Origin: Monosiga brevicollis MX1
Taxonomy: Eukaryota; Opisthokonta; Choanoflagellata; Craspedida; Salpingoecidae
DNA: 64,000 nt
NCBI RefSeq assembly: GCF_000002865.3
Contig: NW_001865040.1
Location: 2,130,738 to 2,194,737, forward strand
Reading direction: 5' to 3'
Both the position numbers and the translations under genes were made by a program. Positions 42,998-54,900 of the stretch are shown piece after piece (position 1 is the first letter of the stretch; every line of letters starts with the position of its first letter). Under the pieces are notes generated by a model that did no database searches, was not told where the DNA came from, and saw only the letters and a list, made by a program, of their open reading frames with translations.

Positions 42998-43026
42998 CAC
43001 ACACAAAAGCAAATTAGCCAGGCGCA
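41617..43026. other. Intergenic region
   Basis: About 1.4 kb upstream of the DNRLRE-like gene and downstream of the tandem-SH2 gene, both minus strand. It contains a 13-base T run (42181-42193), short gatttg repeats near 42145-42160 and an ACAG repeat at 42966-42996. No exon with family resemblance was seen. Confidence 0.5.
42966..42996. repeat. ACAG tetranucleotide repeat
   Basis: Seven to eight tandem acag units followed by a short CA run, just beyond the 3' end of the tandem-SH2 gene. Confidence 0.9.
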
Positions 43027-46000
43027 TCACAAAAATGGACCCACAGCTGCTTCTGCCTCTTGACATCCATGCCTAGCTCGGATGACCCTTCCCCGCAGAC
43101 ATGAGGTCAAGGCCAAGTATGCAGCAAAAGAGCACGTCAGCTTACGCGTGCTGCATGCCCTTGGCACTGGTGGAGTGGTAATCCACGAGATCAGCCAAAG
43201 TAGCATGCTTGACGCCCGGCGCCGCTGTCGCCGTCCACTGGCCATCCGGAGACACGTATACTTTGTTGTGGTACACCTCGTTGTCCACAACCAAGGAAAT
43301 CACGTAGGCATTCTCCTCAGCAGCACGACGACGCACCAAGAACTTGCCGTTTGTAGCACCCTGCAATAACCGCATCTCCGCGTCCTACATGGCACCGAGT
43401 CCTCTGGCTTGTCAGTACCACCAAGTTCGCCCGGTACAGTACAGTCCAGGGCAAGTATTGCGCCAGAGCAAGAGCACAGCTACGAAAAAAGGGGCAAACA
43501 ACGATGGCCGAAGCAAAGACCTACAGGGCGCTCAATGGGACCGTGGTACCAGCGCTTGCACTGGAAGGGGGTTTCACGCAGAGGATAATTGGCCGAGTCT
43601 CGCAAGTACACCAGCAGATCGTGCACCACCGTATGCTGGGGTCATGGAGAGACAGGGGAAACGGGTTGCATCAGTGCCATGGCAAAGTAAAGCACAGCCA
43701 CGATAAGCCACAGGCCTGCGCCAAAAGCTGTGTGCGGGCAGATGCGAGAGCATCGGCATGCCAGAATAGTGCGGGTGGAGCCAATTGCAGAGAACGGAAA
43801 AAAACAAAAAAACAAAAAAAACAAAAACCAAAAACAAAAAAACAAACAGTCACGACGAGTGCCGAGTTCGCTCACCTGGCCAAATTCGCGCCCGGTGATG
43901 GTTAAGACCGAGCCTCGGCTTTGCTGCTCAATCAGCAGGTGCTGAATCGAGTGCGCTTCATCCGTGTCAACAAATGAGAGCGCCCAAGCCTTGCGAGGTG
44001 GCTTGACACCCTGTGATGAGGCAAACGCCCCGCGATCCCGACACACAGGCAAAAAACCAAAAAAACAGAAACATACCCATGAGCATACCATCAAGGCTTT
44101 GCGTAAAGTTCACGATTTGGCTTCATTGCTGACTTGATTCACAAGCAGAAAAAAAAGGAAGCGCGGGACGAGGAAAGAAAGGGCAGGAGTTGCTGTCTAC
44201 TTGGCAATCACATACCGGCTTGCGCTTGAAGGAGCCACCAAAGCCCAGATCCTTGAGGCGAACAAGAAAGGTGCCCGGCTTAAAACCCGCCTGATGCACG
44301 AGGCCCAGTGGCGCGCATTTCACGTACGGCCAGTTGATAAGTGAGCATAGCGAGCCAGATACAACGATCTCAGTCGGATCACAAAGCACACGCACATGCA
44401 GGGAGAGAGAGGGGCGGGGGAGCAGTCTTCACGCGCGGCCTAGAGAGGCACGTACCAGGCGCAATTGTGCTTCGGCTTCGCCGCGCGTCCCAGCGTCGCT
44501 CACGTAGTCGGGCAGACCGTCCACTCGCGCGTCCAATTGTTGAATGGGTTGCGCCTGCAATCATGACGGAGCCGACGTGAAGGCAAGGGCTAACGAGGCT
44601 GTCCCTGTGTTCACGGAGGATCGGGTCACAGCGACGAGGACGCTTTCCCAACGCGCTCACCTGAGCTGGCGCACGGCGCGCGAAGCTTGCCGACTTGAAG
44701 CCTCCACGACTGAGCTGGGCCGCTGAATCACCCGACTTGGGACTCGCATTCATCATCAGCGGATTGACGGCTTCCATGCCCTGGCCTTCTGAGAGCTTCA
44801 AGTCGGCCTCGGCCATGGCCACTAATAAATCAAACTGGTTCACTTCACCCTGAGTGTTTTTGCGCAAGTGCAGCGCATGAGCGTAGCTTCTGTTCTCATA
44901 TAGCAAGGCAGGCATCGACTCAAACAATGTATGGGCAAGCACATACAGAGGCGGCCGGGGCTACGATGGGTGATTGGGAAAGGGTCCACGAGCACAGGCG
45001 AGTGTCGCGATGATCACCGGCGCGAGAATCAAGTACATGCGTGCATACACACACACACACAGACGGGAGAAAAACACTGGATCAGCGATCGGTTCTGCGC
45101 CACGGTGAGTAATCAAGGGGCAACAATATCTTACGTCCTGAAGGCTCGCACTGTCAAAAATGGAACAAAGCCCGTATGAGCACGAGCCCTGGAAACAGCC
45201 AAAAAAGAAAGCGGACTGGGTAGAAGAACGTCAGTGACAAACCTCGATGTACTGGTCCGTCGGCTGTGATGGCTTGATGGTGAACTGAGGCGCCACAACT
45301 GTCGAAGATAGGGCAGATGACCAGCAGCCACGACTTTCAGTCTTGATAGAAAAAAAAAAGAAACCACCAAAGAGGTAGAAGCGCGATACAAAGAAGGGGC
45401 GTATGGACCAAGGGCCGAAGGGCTGGTCGCATGTGCTGGCAGGGTACGTACTCAGGTCTGGAGGAAAGTCCAGGGGCTCGAGGGGCCAGGGCAGGTCGGT
45501 TAGTTCACAAAATTCCTTCTCGAAGCGGTCTAGTCGAGGGATGACGGCACGTTTGCAGATGAGCATTGAGGCAAATAGCACCAGGAGGAGACAGTCGGCA
45601 AGGGGTCGCGGATCAATAGGAGAAAGGGCGGGCAGTGGAAACGACAGGAAAACAAAGAGCTTGACCAAACTGAAAAAACACGCACAAAAAAAAACAACAA
45701 CAACGCCCCCCTCCCCCGCCTCCCACTGAGCCATTGATTCGACTTGAAGGGGATAACCTACCAGGGAGCAGATTGCAAACTACGGGGAGGATACGGCGCT
45801 TGTCTGCCGTGTCAAGAAAGTAGCTCAGGTTGGCGATGAGCAGGCCAAGGTCCTGCGAGCCCCATACCCAAACCAGCGATAGTGAGGGCAAAGGAAGTGG
45901 GCGTGCTCGAGCGCGAGCAGATCGGCTTGCTGGGGCCATCAGTGCCGGCAAGGGGGCATGAAATCTAGAGCTCAAGGCTTACCCGCGACGTAAGAAACTG

Positions 46001-46096
46001 AGCGATGGTGTCTTTGACCTGCTCATGCTCCTCGTCGGTGAGGTACTGACGGCAGCGGTGCTGAAACAGCGCAAAAACCCGTTCCTTGTTGGCCAT
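43027..46096 (-). CDS. Tandem SH2 domain protein with a harmonin-homology-like N-terminus
   Basis: Predicted phosphotyrosine-signalling adaptor. The ATG at 46096-46094 gives MANKERVFALFQHRCRQYLT and DEEHEQVKDTIAQFLTSR, then DLGLLIANLSYFLDTADKRR and IPRLDRFEKEFCELTDLPWP. This helical pattern resembles the harmonin homology domain (HHD). After middle exons (AHTLFESMPALLYENRSYAH; LLVAMAEADLKLSEGQGMEA) a first SH2-like domain runs from EAEAQLRL through GTFLVRLKDLGFGGSFKRKP, KAWALSFVDTDEAHSIQHLL and TITGREFGQ to HDLLVYLRDSANYPLR. A second SH2 begins RWYHGPIER and continues AEMRLLQGATNGKFLVRRRA with YVISLVVDNEVYHNKV. Both have the FLVR arginine. A short tail ends the protein, with stop near 43027 or 43014 depending on acceptor. 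No kinase, phosphatase or SH3 domain is visible. About ten introns, with GT and CA(A)n repeats. SH2 calls are strong; HHD is tentative. Confidence 0.8.
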
Positions 46097-47165
<1,069 letters not shown>

Positions 47166-48086
47166 CTAGCGAGCTTGAAGGTTGATCTCGGCTTGTGCAG
47201 CAATCTCGGCAATACGTTGTGCTCGAATGTGAAGATCCCGCGCATCGTGGACCCATTGCAGCATGTTGCGCCGCACTCTCAGGGGGAAAGCCTCCCAGTT
47301 ACGCTTAGCACTGGCGCTTGGCTGCAAAGCTACGAGAAGATCAGGAGGTGCCTCACCCCGGCCGACTGCGTGCAGTTCCTCCCATTGTGGCGAGGACAGG
47401 GTGGGGGCAAGCGCTTGGGCGACAGCCGGTACCACCTGGTTGGCGTCGAGAAGTTGTTCTAGAATCTGCTGATTGCCAAAGCTCCAACGCGTCTTTGGTG
47501 AAATACGTGTAAAGAGGGCACACACTTCGTAGTTTGGTGCCCCGCTTGGCTTGAGGTGGCCCCGAATCCAGCCCCAGCGAAGCCCCGTCTCGGTGAGCGA
47601 CACCCATGAGGGTCTTGTGGGGTCAGCTTCGGGACCAGTACGCCGCGCAGCCCTCGCTTGGACTCTTGGAAGAATCAGCCAGACGGCGGTGGTTGATGCT
47701 GGTGCTTGCGTGAGCCATTCTTCCCATGCCTCAGCAGAGACGGTTGATGCGTGATCGCACGAGCGGGCTCTTGTTTGGAGCACACGCCGTGGTTCCGTGG
47801 GCTTGATCTCCGGCTCTGCTCCTGGTACGCTCAGCGCACCAGAAGCAAGCCGAGCAGGAGAGGAGGTAATGCGATCAGCCAGCCGGCGCTTGGGAGCTGG
47901 TTCGCTGCCTCGTCTGCTAGCAGGGCTGGCGCGCACAACGACAGGGACCTTGGGTCGATGACTGATGGCGGATGTAGAAGTGGCGTCCATGTCCGAGGAC
48001 TCGAGATTGGGGAGCGTAGTGGCGCGACCCTTTCTTCTCCGAGTGGGGCGCAGCTGTGCCGGGACTAGCGGCGGAACCGAGGCCAT
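47166..48086 (-). CDS. YdeI/OmpD-associated (OmdA) family protein, single exon
   Basis: The YdeI/OmdA family is mainly bacterial and of poorly defined function (named for bacteriocin protection). The 306-residue frame starts at ATG 48086-48084 (MASVPPLVPAQLRPTRRRKG) and ends at TAG 47168-47166, with no intron. Residues about 1-115 are basic and Ser/Pro/Arg-rich, with nuclear-signal-like RRRKGR and PKRRLADR. The domain begins EAWEEWLTQAPASTTAVWLI and continues PSWVSLTETGLRWGWIRGHL (bacterial: PSVSYxEALDxALCxGWIDG), then FTRISPKTRWSFGNQQILEQ (FTPRxxxSxWSxxNxxxxxxL), then PPDLLVALQPSASAKRNWEA. It finishes VRRNMLQWVHDARDLHIRAQ RIAEIA, the family's C-terminal YxxWIxxAKRxETRAxRI pattern. It is the only intron-free long gene in this window. 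Family assignment is from remembered sequences. Confidence 0.82.
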   Translation of the reverse strand: MASVPPLVPAQLRPTRRRKGRATTLPNLESSDMDATSTSAISHRPKVPVVVRASPASRRGSEPAPKRRLADRITSSPARLASGALSVPGAEPEIKPTEPRRVLQTRARSCDHASTVSAEAWEEWLTQAPASTTAVWLILPRVQARAARRTGPEADPTRPSWVSLTETGLRWGWIRGHLKPSGAPNYEVCALFTRISPKTRWSFGNQQILEQLLDANQVVPAVAQALAPTLSSPQWEELHAVGRGEAPPDLLVALQPSASAKRNWEAFPLRVRRNMLQWVHDARDLHIRAQRIAEIAAQAEINLQAR

Positions 48087-48967
48087 GATCACAATCTGCA
48101 GATTCTGTTACCGACGGTGCATGGGGAGGCGCCATCATCATCCGATGAGATGCACGATCGATCGCCGACAGGCGCTTTCATGTTAAGGCAGAAACCGTGA
48201 TGCGCCTTCACAGCCTCCAGAATCAGGCACTTACCCCACCCACCTATGATGCACCTCACTCCATACACCGATCCGATGTTGAAGCAATCAATCCCCGCCC
48301 TTGCTCTAAAGCGATTGCTTCGCGCGATCGACCGATTCAGATGGCGATGTTGCTCCGATCGCCCCACACAGCAAGAAGCAAAAAGGGGCTCTCCTTCTCT
48401 CTCGGATCTTTTTGATCCAAACCGTTCTTTTTGCAGGTTTTTGCTGTTCATGCACGCAAAGCTGTTAACACAACAACAAACGTACACAACGCGTATGCAC
48501 AGCAGTATAGTTTCAACAACAACAACAACAAACAAACAAAAAGAGGAAAAAGAAATCAGGAAATTTTTTCTTTGTAAGGGCCATTTGGCAGCGGAGCGGA
48601 TACGGATCTTGACGAGGTGCGTTGGGGCTGTGGGGTGGGGTCTGACCGGTGCTGCTTGGAAATTGGCATGAGCATGGCCGGTGGAGGCTTTTTTTTTTCT
48701 TGAATTTGCCGCTGCCTTGCAGTCGCCACCGCCCCGAATGCGAAATCTCTTCATGTACATCCATGAATTTGCCTGCAAATTTGGCGGGAAACAAGATTTT
48801 GTCGACAATTCGTGCACGGCGTCAAGAGTTGCATTTGTAGCATACACACCCAGTGGCAGACAGACACAACCAACTCCGCCGCTGGTCCTTTTTCTCTTGT
48901 TTCTTTTTTTCTTTTCCGGCGTCCTTGCTCAACTGGGTGTACTGTTGGCATCGGCGCACAGGGCATC
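48087..48967. promoter_or_regulatory. Divergent intergenic region
   Basis: About 880 bp between the YdeI-like start (minus) and the start of the ten-exon gene (plus). It contains CAA repeats (48518-48533) and a T run (48689-48699). Bidirectional promoter function is inferred from orientation. An upstream exon of the YdeI-like gene cannot be excluded. Confidence 0.4.
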
Positions 48968-51446
48968 ATGGCAGTCAAGTTGGTCCGCTGTCTGGTTCTT
49001 GACGAGATGACGTTGGCGCGAGGTGCCCTGGACGCCATCGATAAAAGCCTGTCTCATGCGCTCGCATTACATGGCATGTGGTCACACGACCAGTGCGCGT
49101 GGTCGCTGACCGTCCTTCATTCCAACCATATCGAGGTGCCTCCGGCCACACGTAGAGCAGCAAACGCTCGCAGGGCACAGAGACCGTCAAACCTAATCCC
49201 TGAATTGTCGTGGCCATCGCCACATGTGGCATTGCTAGGAGACGTTGCCTCTTCGTTGCCATAACGTGCGCGAGCTTCTTGAGGGCGTTCACAGCGCATG
49301 TAGTGAGACTGATTCACGCCCTTTGTCTGCCAGTCTTCCAAGTACGTCCTCACGCTGGGTGTCTTGTCAAAGCTGTACGCTCGAGCCTGCTGATGCATCG
49401 CTATACCCATCCAGCGAGTTGGACTCCTGTTCCGCCAACAAGCAGCCCCCTGGAGGCCGCCCTTGCCCGAGCAGACCATCACCTGCAGTCTCTCTCGGAA
49501 CCGGTGGCAAAGTCTGTTCCTGGTGTGCGGGGACACGCAAGAGCCGTTCCTTAACCCGTCACGCCATTCTCACCACACCTGCACCTTACCCATCTGTGCG
49601 AAAATTGTCAAGATCTTGCCTACTACTCGCCGGTTCACCAACCACTCTGTCAATGGCCGCCCTAGAGAGCCTCGAAGCCCTGTACGCGCCTCGCCTAGCA
49701 TATGACACGGGCTGAACAGGCGCACGTACTGACAGGCATGTGGATGTTGGTGTCATTGCTTCTTAGCTTTGACCATGCCCATGCATGCTTTATCCACTCC
49801 GACTCGGACCAGGAAGACGCGGATCAGGTGCTGTCTCATGCTGTCTTACTGACCACCAACAACCTCCCTCCGGGTATGACCGCTTGTCGACTTGAATGGC
49901 CAGGTACCTCTGGTCCCACTGTACACCACAGTCGCCGTTCCATCCTAGGTCCATCTGACAGCAAGGGCTGGCTCATGTAATAGATCCTGTGGCCATGTCG
50001 GCCATGGTCATGGAGCATCTACGCCATCAACTCCCCCTTCGCTCACTCAGCATGCTGCTGGGCACGGTGCGCCTTCAAGTGGAAGCCCTACAACCCGTAC
50101 GTGGCCTGCTTGTATGTCAAAGCCGGGTGTCATGATGGCATCGTGTCCCAAAGTCAGCCGATGCAATATGCCTGCCCTTTCGCACCGAGCGAGTATAGGT
50201 GCTGGAGCCCGCACACGCATTGCCCGGAGAATGCGCAAGCGACTACAAGGTATGATGTACTTGGATTGTGGAGCAAGAAGTGTGGGCTTAGTGCAGAGCA
50301 TTACGGGTCACTGTGCCTCGCAACTGAATCTGGACTTTTGTCCAGGCGGGAGCCACTCGGCGCAGCAAAGGCCGTTTACCCGAATGCTTTGTCGGGCATG
50401 GCAGTGATGCCTTGCACAAGGGCAATTGGACCCTCTTTGCCATTGAGCGGTGCCGCTTCGTGGACGTGTCCGTGGTACGTGCAACCCCCTCCCACGCCTT
50501 TTGCTCAGACATGCCTGGATCACGAACCGCCAAAGCATAACTGCTGACATGCGGCGCGGCTGGGTACAGATGTTTGGCCAGCCTTGGCTACTTTTGCCCA
50601 CCTCCGACGTCAACTTGAATTTTGAGGACATGGATGAGCAGCATCATCTATTTTGCGCCCTGGCCGCGCAGCTGGACCGGGAGGTAGCGTTCGCGATGGC
50701 AAAGGTGGCCGAGACATATGGGTTTGTCCTGGGTAGAGACGCATCCAATCACGCCGTGAGTTTGCGGGCTTAGGACGAGTATCTGATCCTGGCAAGTCAG
50801 CATGATGACCGAGCGCCTCGTGCGCTGTACGTATTGGCTGGTGTGGTGGACGATGGCATGCATCAGCTCCTGCTCAAGGCCGTTGCAGGACAGGAGCTCG
50901 TGCTCTCCAGTGCACATGCTGGTGCCAGTGTACAAGACTTGGCCTTCACTGCCACCCATCGCGTCGACGATGCCTTGGCACGGGTATGCCACCGCCCCGT
51001 CCTTATTTTTGGGTCTTGAATGCGGGGTGGGATCTTTGCGTGGGCCTCGGTGTGCTCTGCTTGAAAACAGGGCTCAGCGTGTGGCGTGTGTGCGTTCGCG
51101 GGGACATGGGTTGATTTTCCGATTAGCTTCGAGTGCGCAAGATCTTCAACCCCCTGCTCCATCCATTAAACCTGACGGCACAGATTCAAGTCGCAGCCAT
51201 GCGTCAGACTGATCGAGGTCAGCCCATGGGCGGAGTCTCGTGCTGTACCTTCAAATCTCGAAAATTGTAAAATCTCCCCGGCTTCTGGCTCCTGAAATAG
51301 GTCTTTCCAGCAAGCGCCCTGTATCAGCCACAATCTCTGCCACGGCAGCCACCCCTGCTGCCGGCTCAAGCAAGCGTGCTGTACGTGGCAGCCGATCAGC
51401 GCGCAAAACGCGCTTGGAGCTGATCTCAGAATCGCCCGCTGAGTAG
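48968..51446 (+). CDS. Unrecognised multi-exon protein
   Basis: Not recognised. The proposed ATG at 48968 begins MAVKLVRCLVLDEMTLARGA and continues DAIDKSLSHALALHGMWSHD to a donor after 49132. Later exons read ETLPLRCHNVRELLEGVHSA; SPLEAALARADHHLQSLSEP (helical); DQVLSHAVLLTTNNLPP; PVAMSAMVMEHLRHQLPLRS with LSMLLGTVRLQVEALQP; GHGSDALHKGNWTLFAIERC RFVDVSV; MFGQPWLLLPTSDVNLNFED with HHLFCALAAQLDREVAFAMA; DEYLILASQHDDRAPRALYV and LAGVVDDGMHQLLLKAVAG; LRVRKIFNPLLHPLNLTAQI; and a basic Ser/Ala-rich last exon ending LELISESPAE with stop at 51444-51446. It looks soluble and alpha/beta, with a basic tail and no signal peptide. Splice sites are consistent in the 3' half (from about 49980); the 5' exons are less certain. 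No repeat or catalytic signature was found. Confidence 0.6.
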
Positions 51447-51782
51447 CTGTTGGAGGTGTCGCAATGTCAGATGTTTTGAGGATGATGGTGATGGATGATG
51501 AGAATTTGGCGCGCAACATAAAACCGCTCCAAGCCATTTGAATGCTGTGTAGTGTCCATGTGACTGCCCCGTCCAAACAACACACGGCAGTGGCGAGTCC
51601 AGGAAGGGAGCGACGTGAGAAGGATATTTTTGTTGAGCTGTATGCTGTCAGCCAAGGCAGTCAACCGATTTGGCGTTGTACGAGTCGAAGGAAAAAAAAA
51701 GGAAGCGCGTGCGCAGGTGACGCAGGCGAAGCGCAGGCAAAGCGAGCAAACGAAACACGAGCCATCCTGCTGACCGCCAAAC
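51447..51782. other. Intergenic region upstream of CSB
   Basis: About 336 bp between the stop of the unrecognised gene and the CSB start, both plus strand. It presumably contains the 3' end of one and the promoter of the other. No ORF is supported. Confidence 0.45.
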
Positions 51783-51842
51783 ATGGCGGAGGGCAAGCGC
51801 TCAGCGGCTAGTCTGGCCGGTACGTGCTGCGGTCAACTCTCC

Positions 51843-51907
<65 letters not shown>

Positions 51908-54900
51908 CTTTGAAAGGAGCATGCGTTTTGCGCCTGCATGTGGCGGCGGCCGCAGCCCACGTCTCAACTGCTGCGGCCTGGTGCTCCTCGCCTCTCTGCC
52001 CGCGTTAGCTCTGGGCGTGACCGTGATGGACCAGCGCGAGGTTGAGGCCAACGTTTCGGCTGAGATGGATCGCATGGCAGAACTTGACCGCCTGCACCGT
52101 TCTCGCGAACAGCTGGCGCAAACTTTGGCGGTAGGTTCTCGGCTCCAGTTGGCCTGGCTCGAGCAGCTGGACTCAGGATGAATGCCCAGCACCCATGCGT
52201 TCTCGCACCTCATCTTACGGTGGCTGATGGGAGGTCAGGCGTGTGAAGATTCGACCCGACAGGTTCGCCTCCAACTTCAGCTTGCAGAACAGCAGCTCAA
52301 GGTGGGTGCCGACCTGGTCAATCACAGTGTGCCAAGCATAAGCGCTCGATCACCTCAAACTGTACCGCGGGCGCCTGCAGGCTGCCAAGGTCGGGGCTCT
52401 ACACAAGGCAGCGCGAGAGCGAAGTGTTGAGCTCAAAGAAACTTTGGCAGCCATCGAGTCTGAACGCGCCGAGACGGCCCGGGACATGATGGACGTCAAG
52501 AAGCAGCTTTCACGCCTCGAAGGTCCGTGGGGAAGATGCTGCCGCTCCTGTGCCTGTGCCCACATGTCTGTGTAACCACGCGGTTGTTGTGCACCCTTGA
52601 CGCTGCGTCTTCCCTTCTCAGGCGCCGAAGCCATGATTCACGGCAAGCGGGCTCGCCTCATGAGCTCGGATGATCTGCAAGTGTCAGATGACTATAGTAC
52701 GCCACCACATGCCTTTGCTCGTCTACACCTATCTGGTCTCCTAAGCTCATGATGGATGCTTGGGTGCCGCTGGCCTCCGGTCAATCGGCGGGACTGTCCT
52801 GACAGAGCGTCAATTTTTAACGCGGGAGGGAAAGCGCGAACAGCGGCTGCGATACATGCAACAAGCACATCAAGCAAAGGTGGGTATTTTTGACCCACAA
52901 TGGATCGGCTGGTGTTGTACAAATGCACGAAACAGCAAAAACAAATAAAAGCCGGGCAACCATCTCAATGCGTCTCTCTTGGGTCCTGTACATTGTGTCA
53001 ACAGGCTCGGAGTCACGTCAAAGGCAAAGTTGTGGCGCGACGGGCTGGTCACAAACCCCTTCCTTCGCACCGTGAGGCGTATCGTCTTCGTGCAGCCATG
53101 GCCACGGAGCAAGCCGGAACTGCCGCACCCGAACCAGCCAGCACCCCCACGCCGCAGGCTATGCCAGACAAAGCTCCAACATCCAAGCGTAAAACCAGCG
53201 AGAATGCTCGGCGCAGGCCCAGCGCTGTTCAAAATCCAACCCATTTGTCACCACGTGACTCGTTGGCTCTTGTCGAGTCCAATGTTGCGGCACCGCTGAT
53301 GAGCAATGCAGCGATGGCGCCATCCAAGACAACACCTGACGCGGTGATATGTGTCACTGAGGGGTGTCGCAACCGAGCTGCCGAGGAAGCAGATGGGTAT
53401 TGTTCGCGATGCTATGGGTTCCTCATGCGTGGAGAGGCACCTGTGGCTGCGCGCCGTCGAGCTGCGCCGCGCACAGTCATGGCAGATGCAAGCGCAGAAG
53501 ATGATGATGAGGTGATTGAACTTGGACCAGATGAGGACACGTTTTCGGTGGATAGCAGTGATAACGTTCACATCACAGAGCCAGAAGACAGCTGGAATCC
53601 TGAGGATGAGGGCCGTCATCTCACGGTGCGTGGGTCTAGGTGCTGCTCGGATGCGCACAGCTACCCAGCGATGGGTGTCGTACACAACGAAAAGGTCCAC
53701 CTAGTTTAACAAAGCCGGGGCCTTTCTGTTCGTGCCAGGCATGTCGAGATCCTCATATGAACAATGTGCTTTGCAGGCTGCGAGCGCCAATCTGGGCGAA
53801 TCTAGCGAGGATGAAACGGACGCGCTCAAGGGTAGCTCATCTGCTGAGGACGGCGAAGAAGAGCGTCAAGAGCTACTGGCCGAGCAGGCTGATCTCCTGG
53901 GCACAGCTGCTGCCCCCGATCTCAAAGCTCCCAAGGCAAGGCGGGCTCAGTATTTGCTTGTGGAGGGTTTCCGTTTTCTTTGTTGACAAGGCACATTGTG
54001 TAGGCGCTCCACGATGATGGTGCTATCAAAAATTACACGCGGCGCCTCGAAGTGTGGCGGCGCTGGCTGAGCACACAAACGGGCGCCGAGTTGGCCGACA
54101 ATGTTCTTTTGGACGGTCCGTTGTCTCGCGTGCTACGCAAGGACATGGGCGTGCCTGTCCTTTCCCCCCACTGTGGTATTTTGTGGACGACACTCGGCTC
54201 ATCTTTGGTGATGTCGGATATGTCCTGTTGCTGCTGTGATTGCCAGATGAACGACTGGTGGAGCAAAAGTGGTCAGTACAGTCGGCGGTTGGCACAAAGT
54301 CATCACAATGAGCATGCCTGCACAAAGGCTCGTTGGTGCTATTGCAGTGCATAATTTGCTTCTGTTCTCTCATGCGCTCTTTTGTTGCTCAGGTTTTCTG
54401 TTGAGTCATATGATGAGGCCCCGGTCCAGCTTCAAGAGAACATTTATTGCCCAGCGTTTTTGTGGAATCGGTATCGCCGGCGCATGCCTCGGGCTTGCTC
54501 TTGTTTATTTTATGCGTTGTCACCGCGCGCACACGCGTGTTGCTCCATCAAGGCACACCTTATTTGTACCGTCGTGGTGCACTTGCTTGACCATAGGCTG
54601 TATGAGTACCAGCAGACATGCTTGAAGTGGATGGCACAATTACATTGTCAGGAGGCGGGTGGCATCTTGGCTGACGAGATGGGCTTGGGCAAGGTCGGAG
54701 TTTGGTTCTCAGCCACTTTCTGATCGTCGAGTGTATCGGCATGATTCCCTCACACTATCGTTGTTGTTGGCGTGGTGTCTTTCCTTGAACGCTGACGGAA
54801 ATATTGTGCCCCGATAATAGACGATCCAAATCATTGCCTATCTGGCAGCCGTCCAATTTGGTCGTCCTGATGGCATTGGGGTTGAGTGGCTGGCGCGCGC

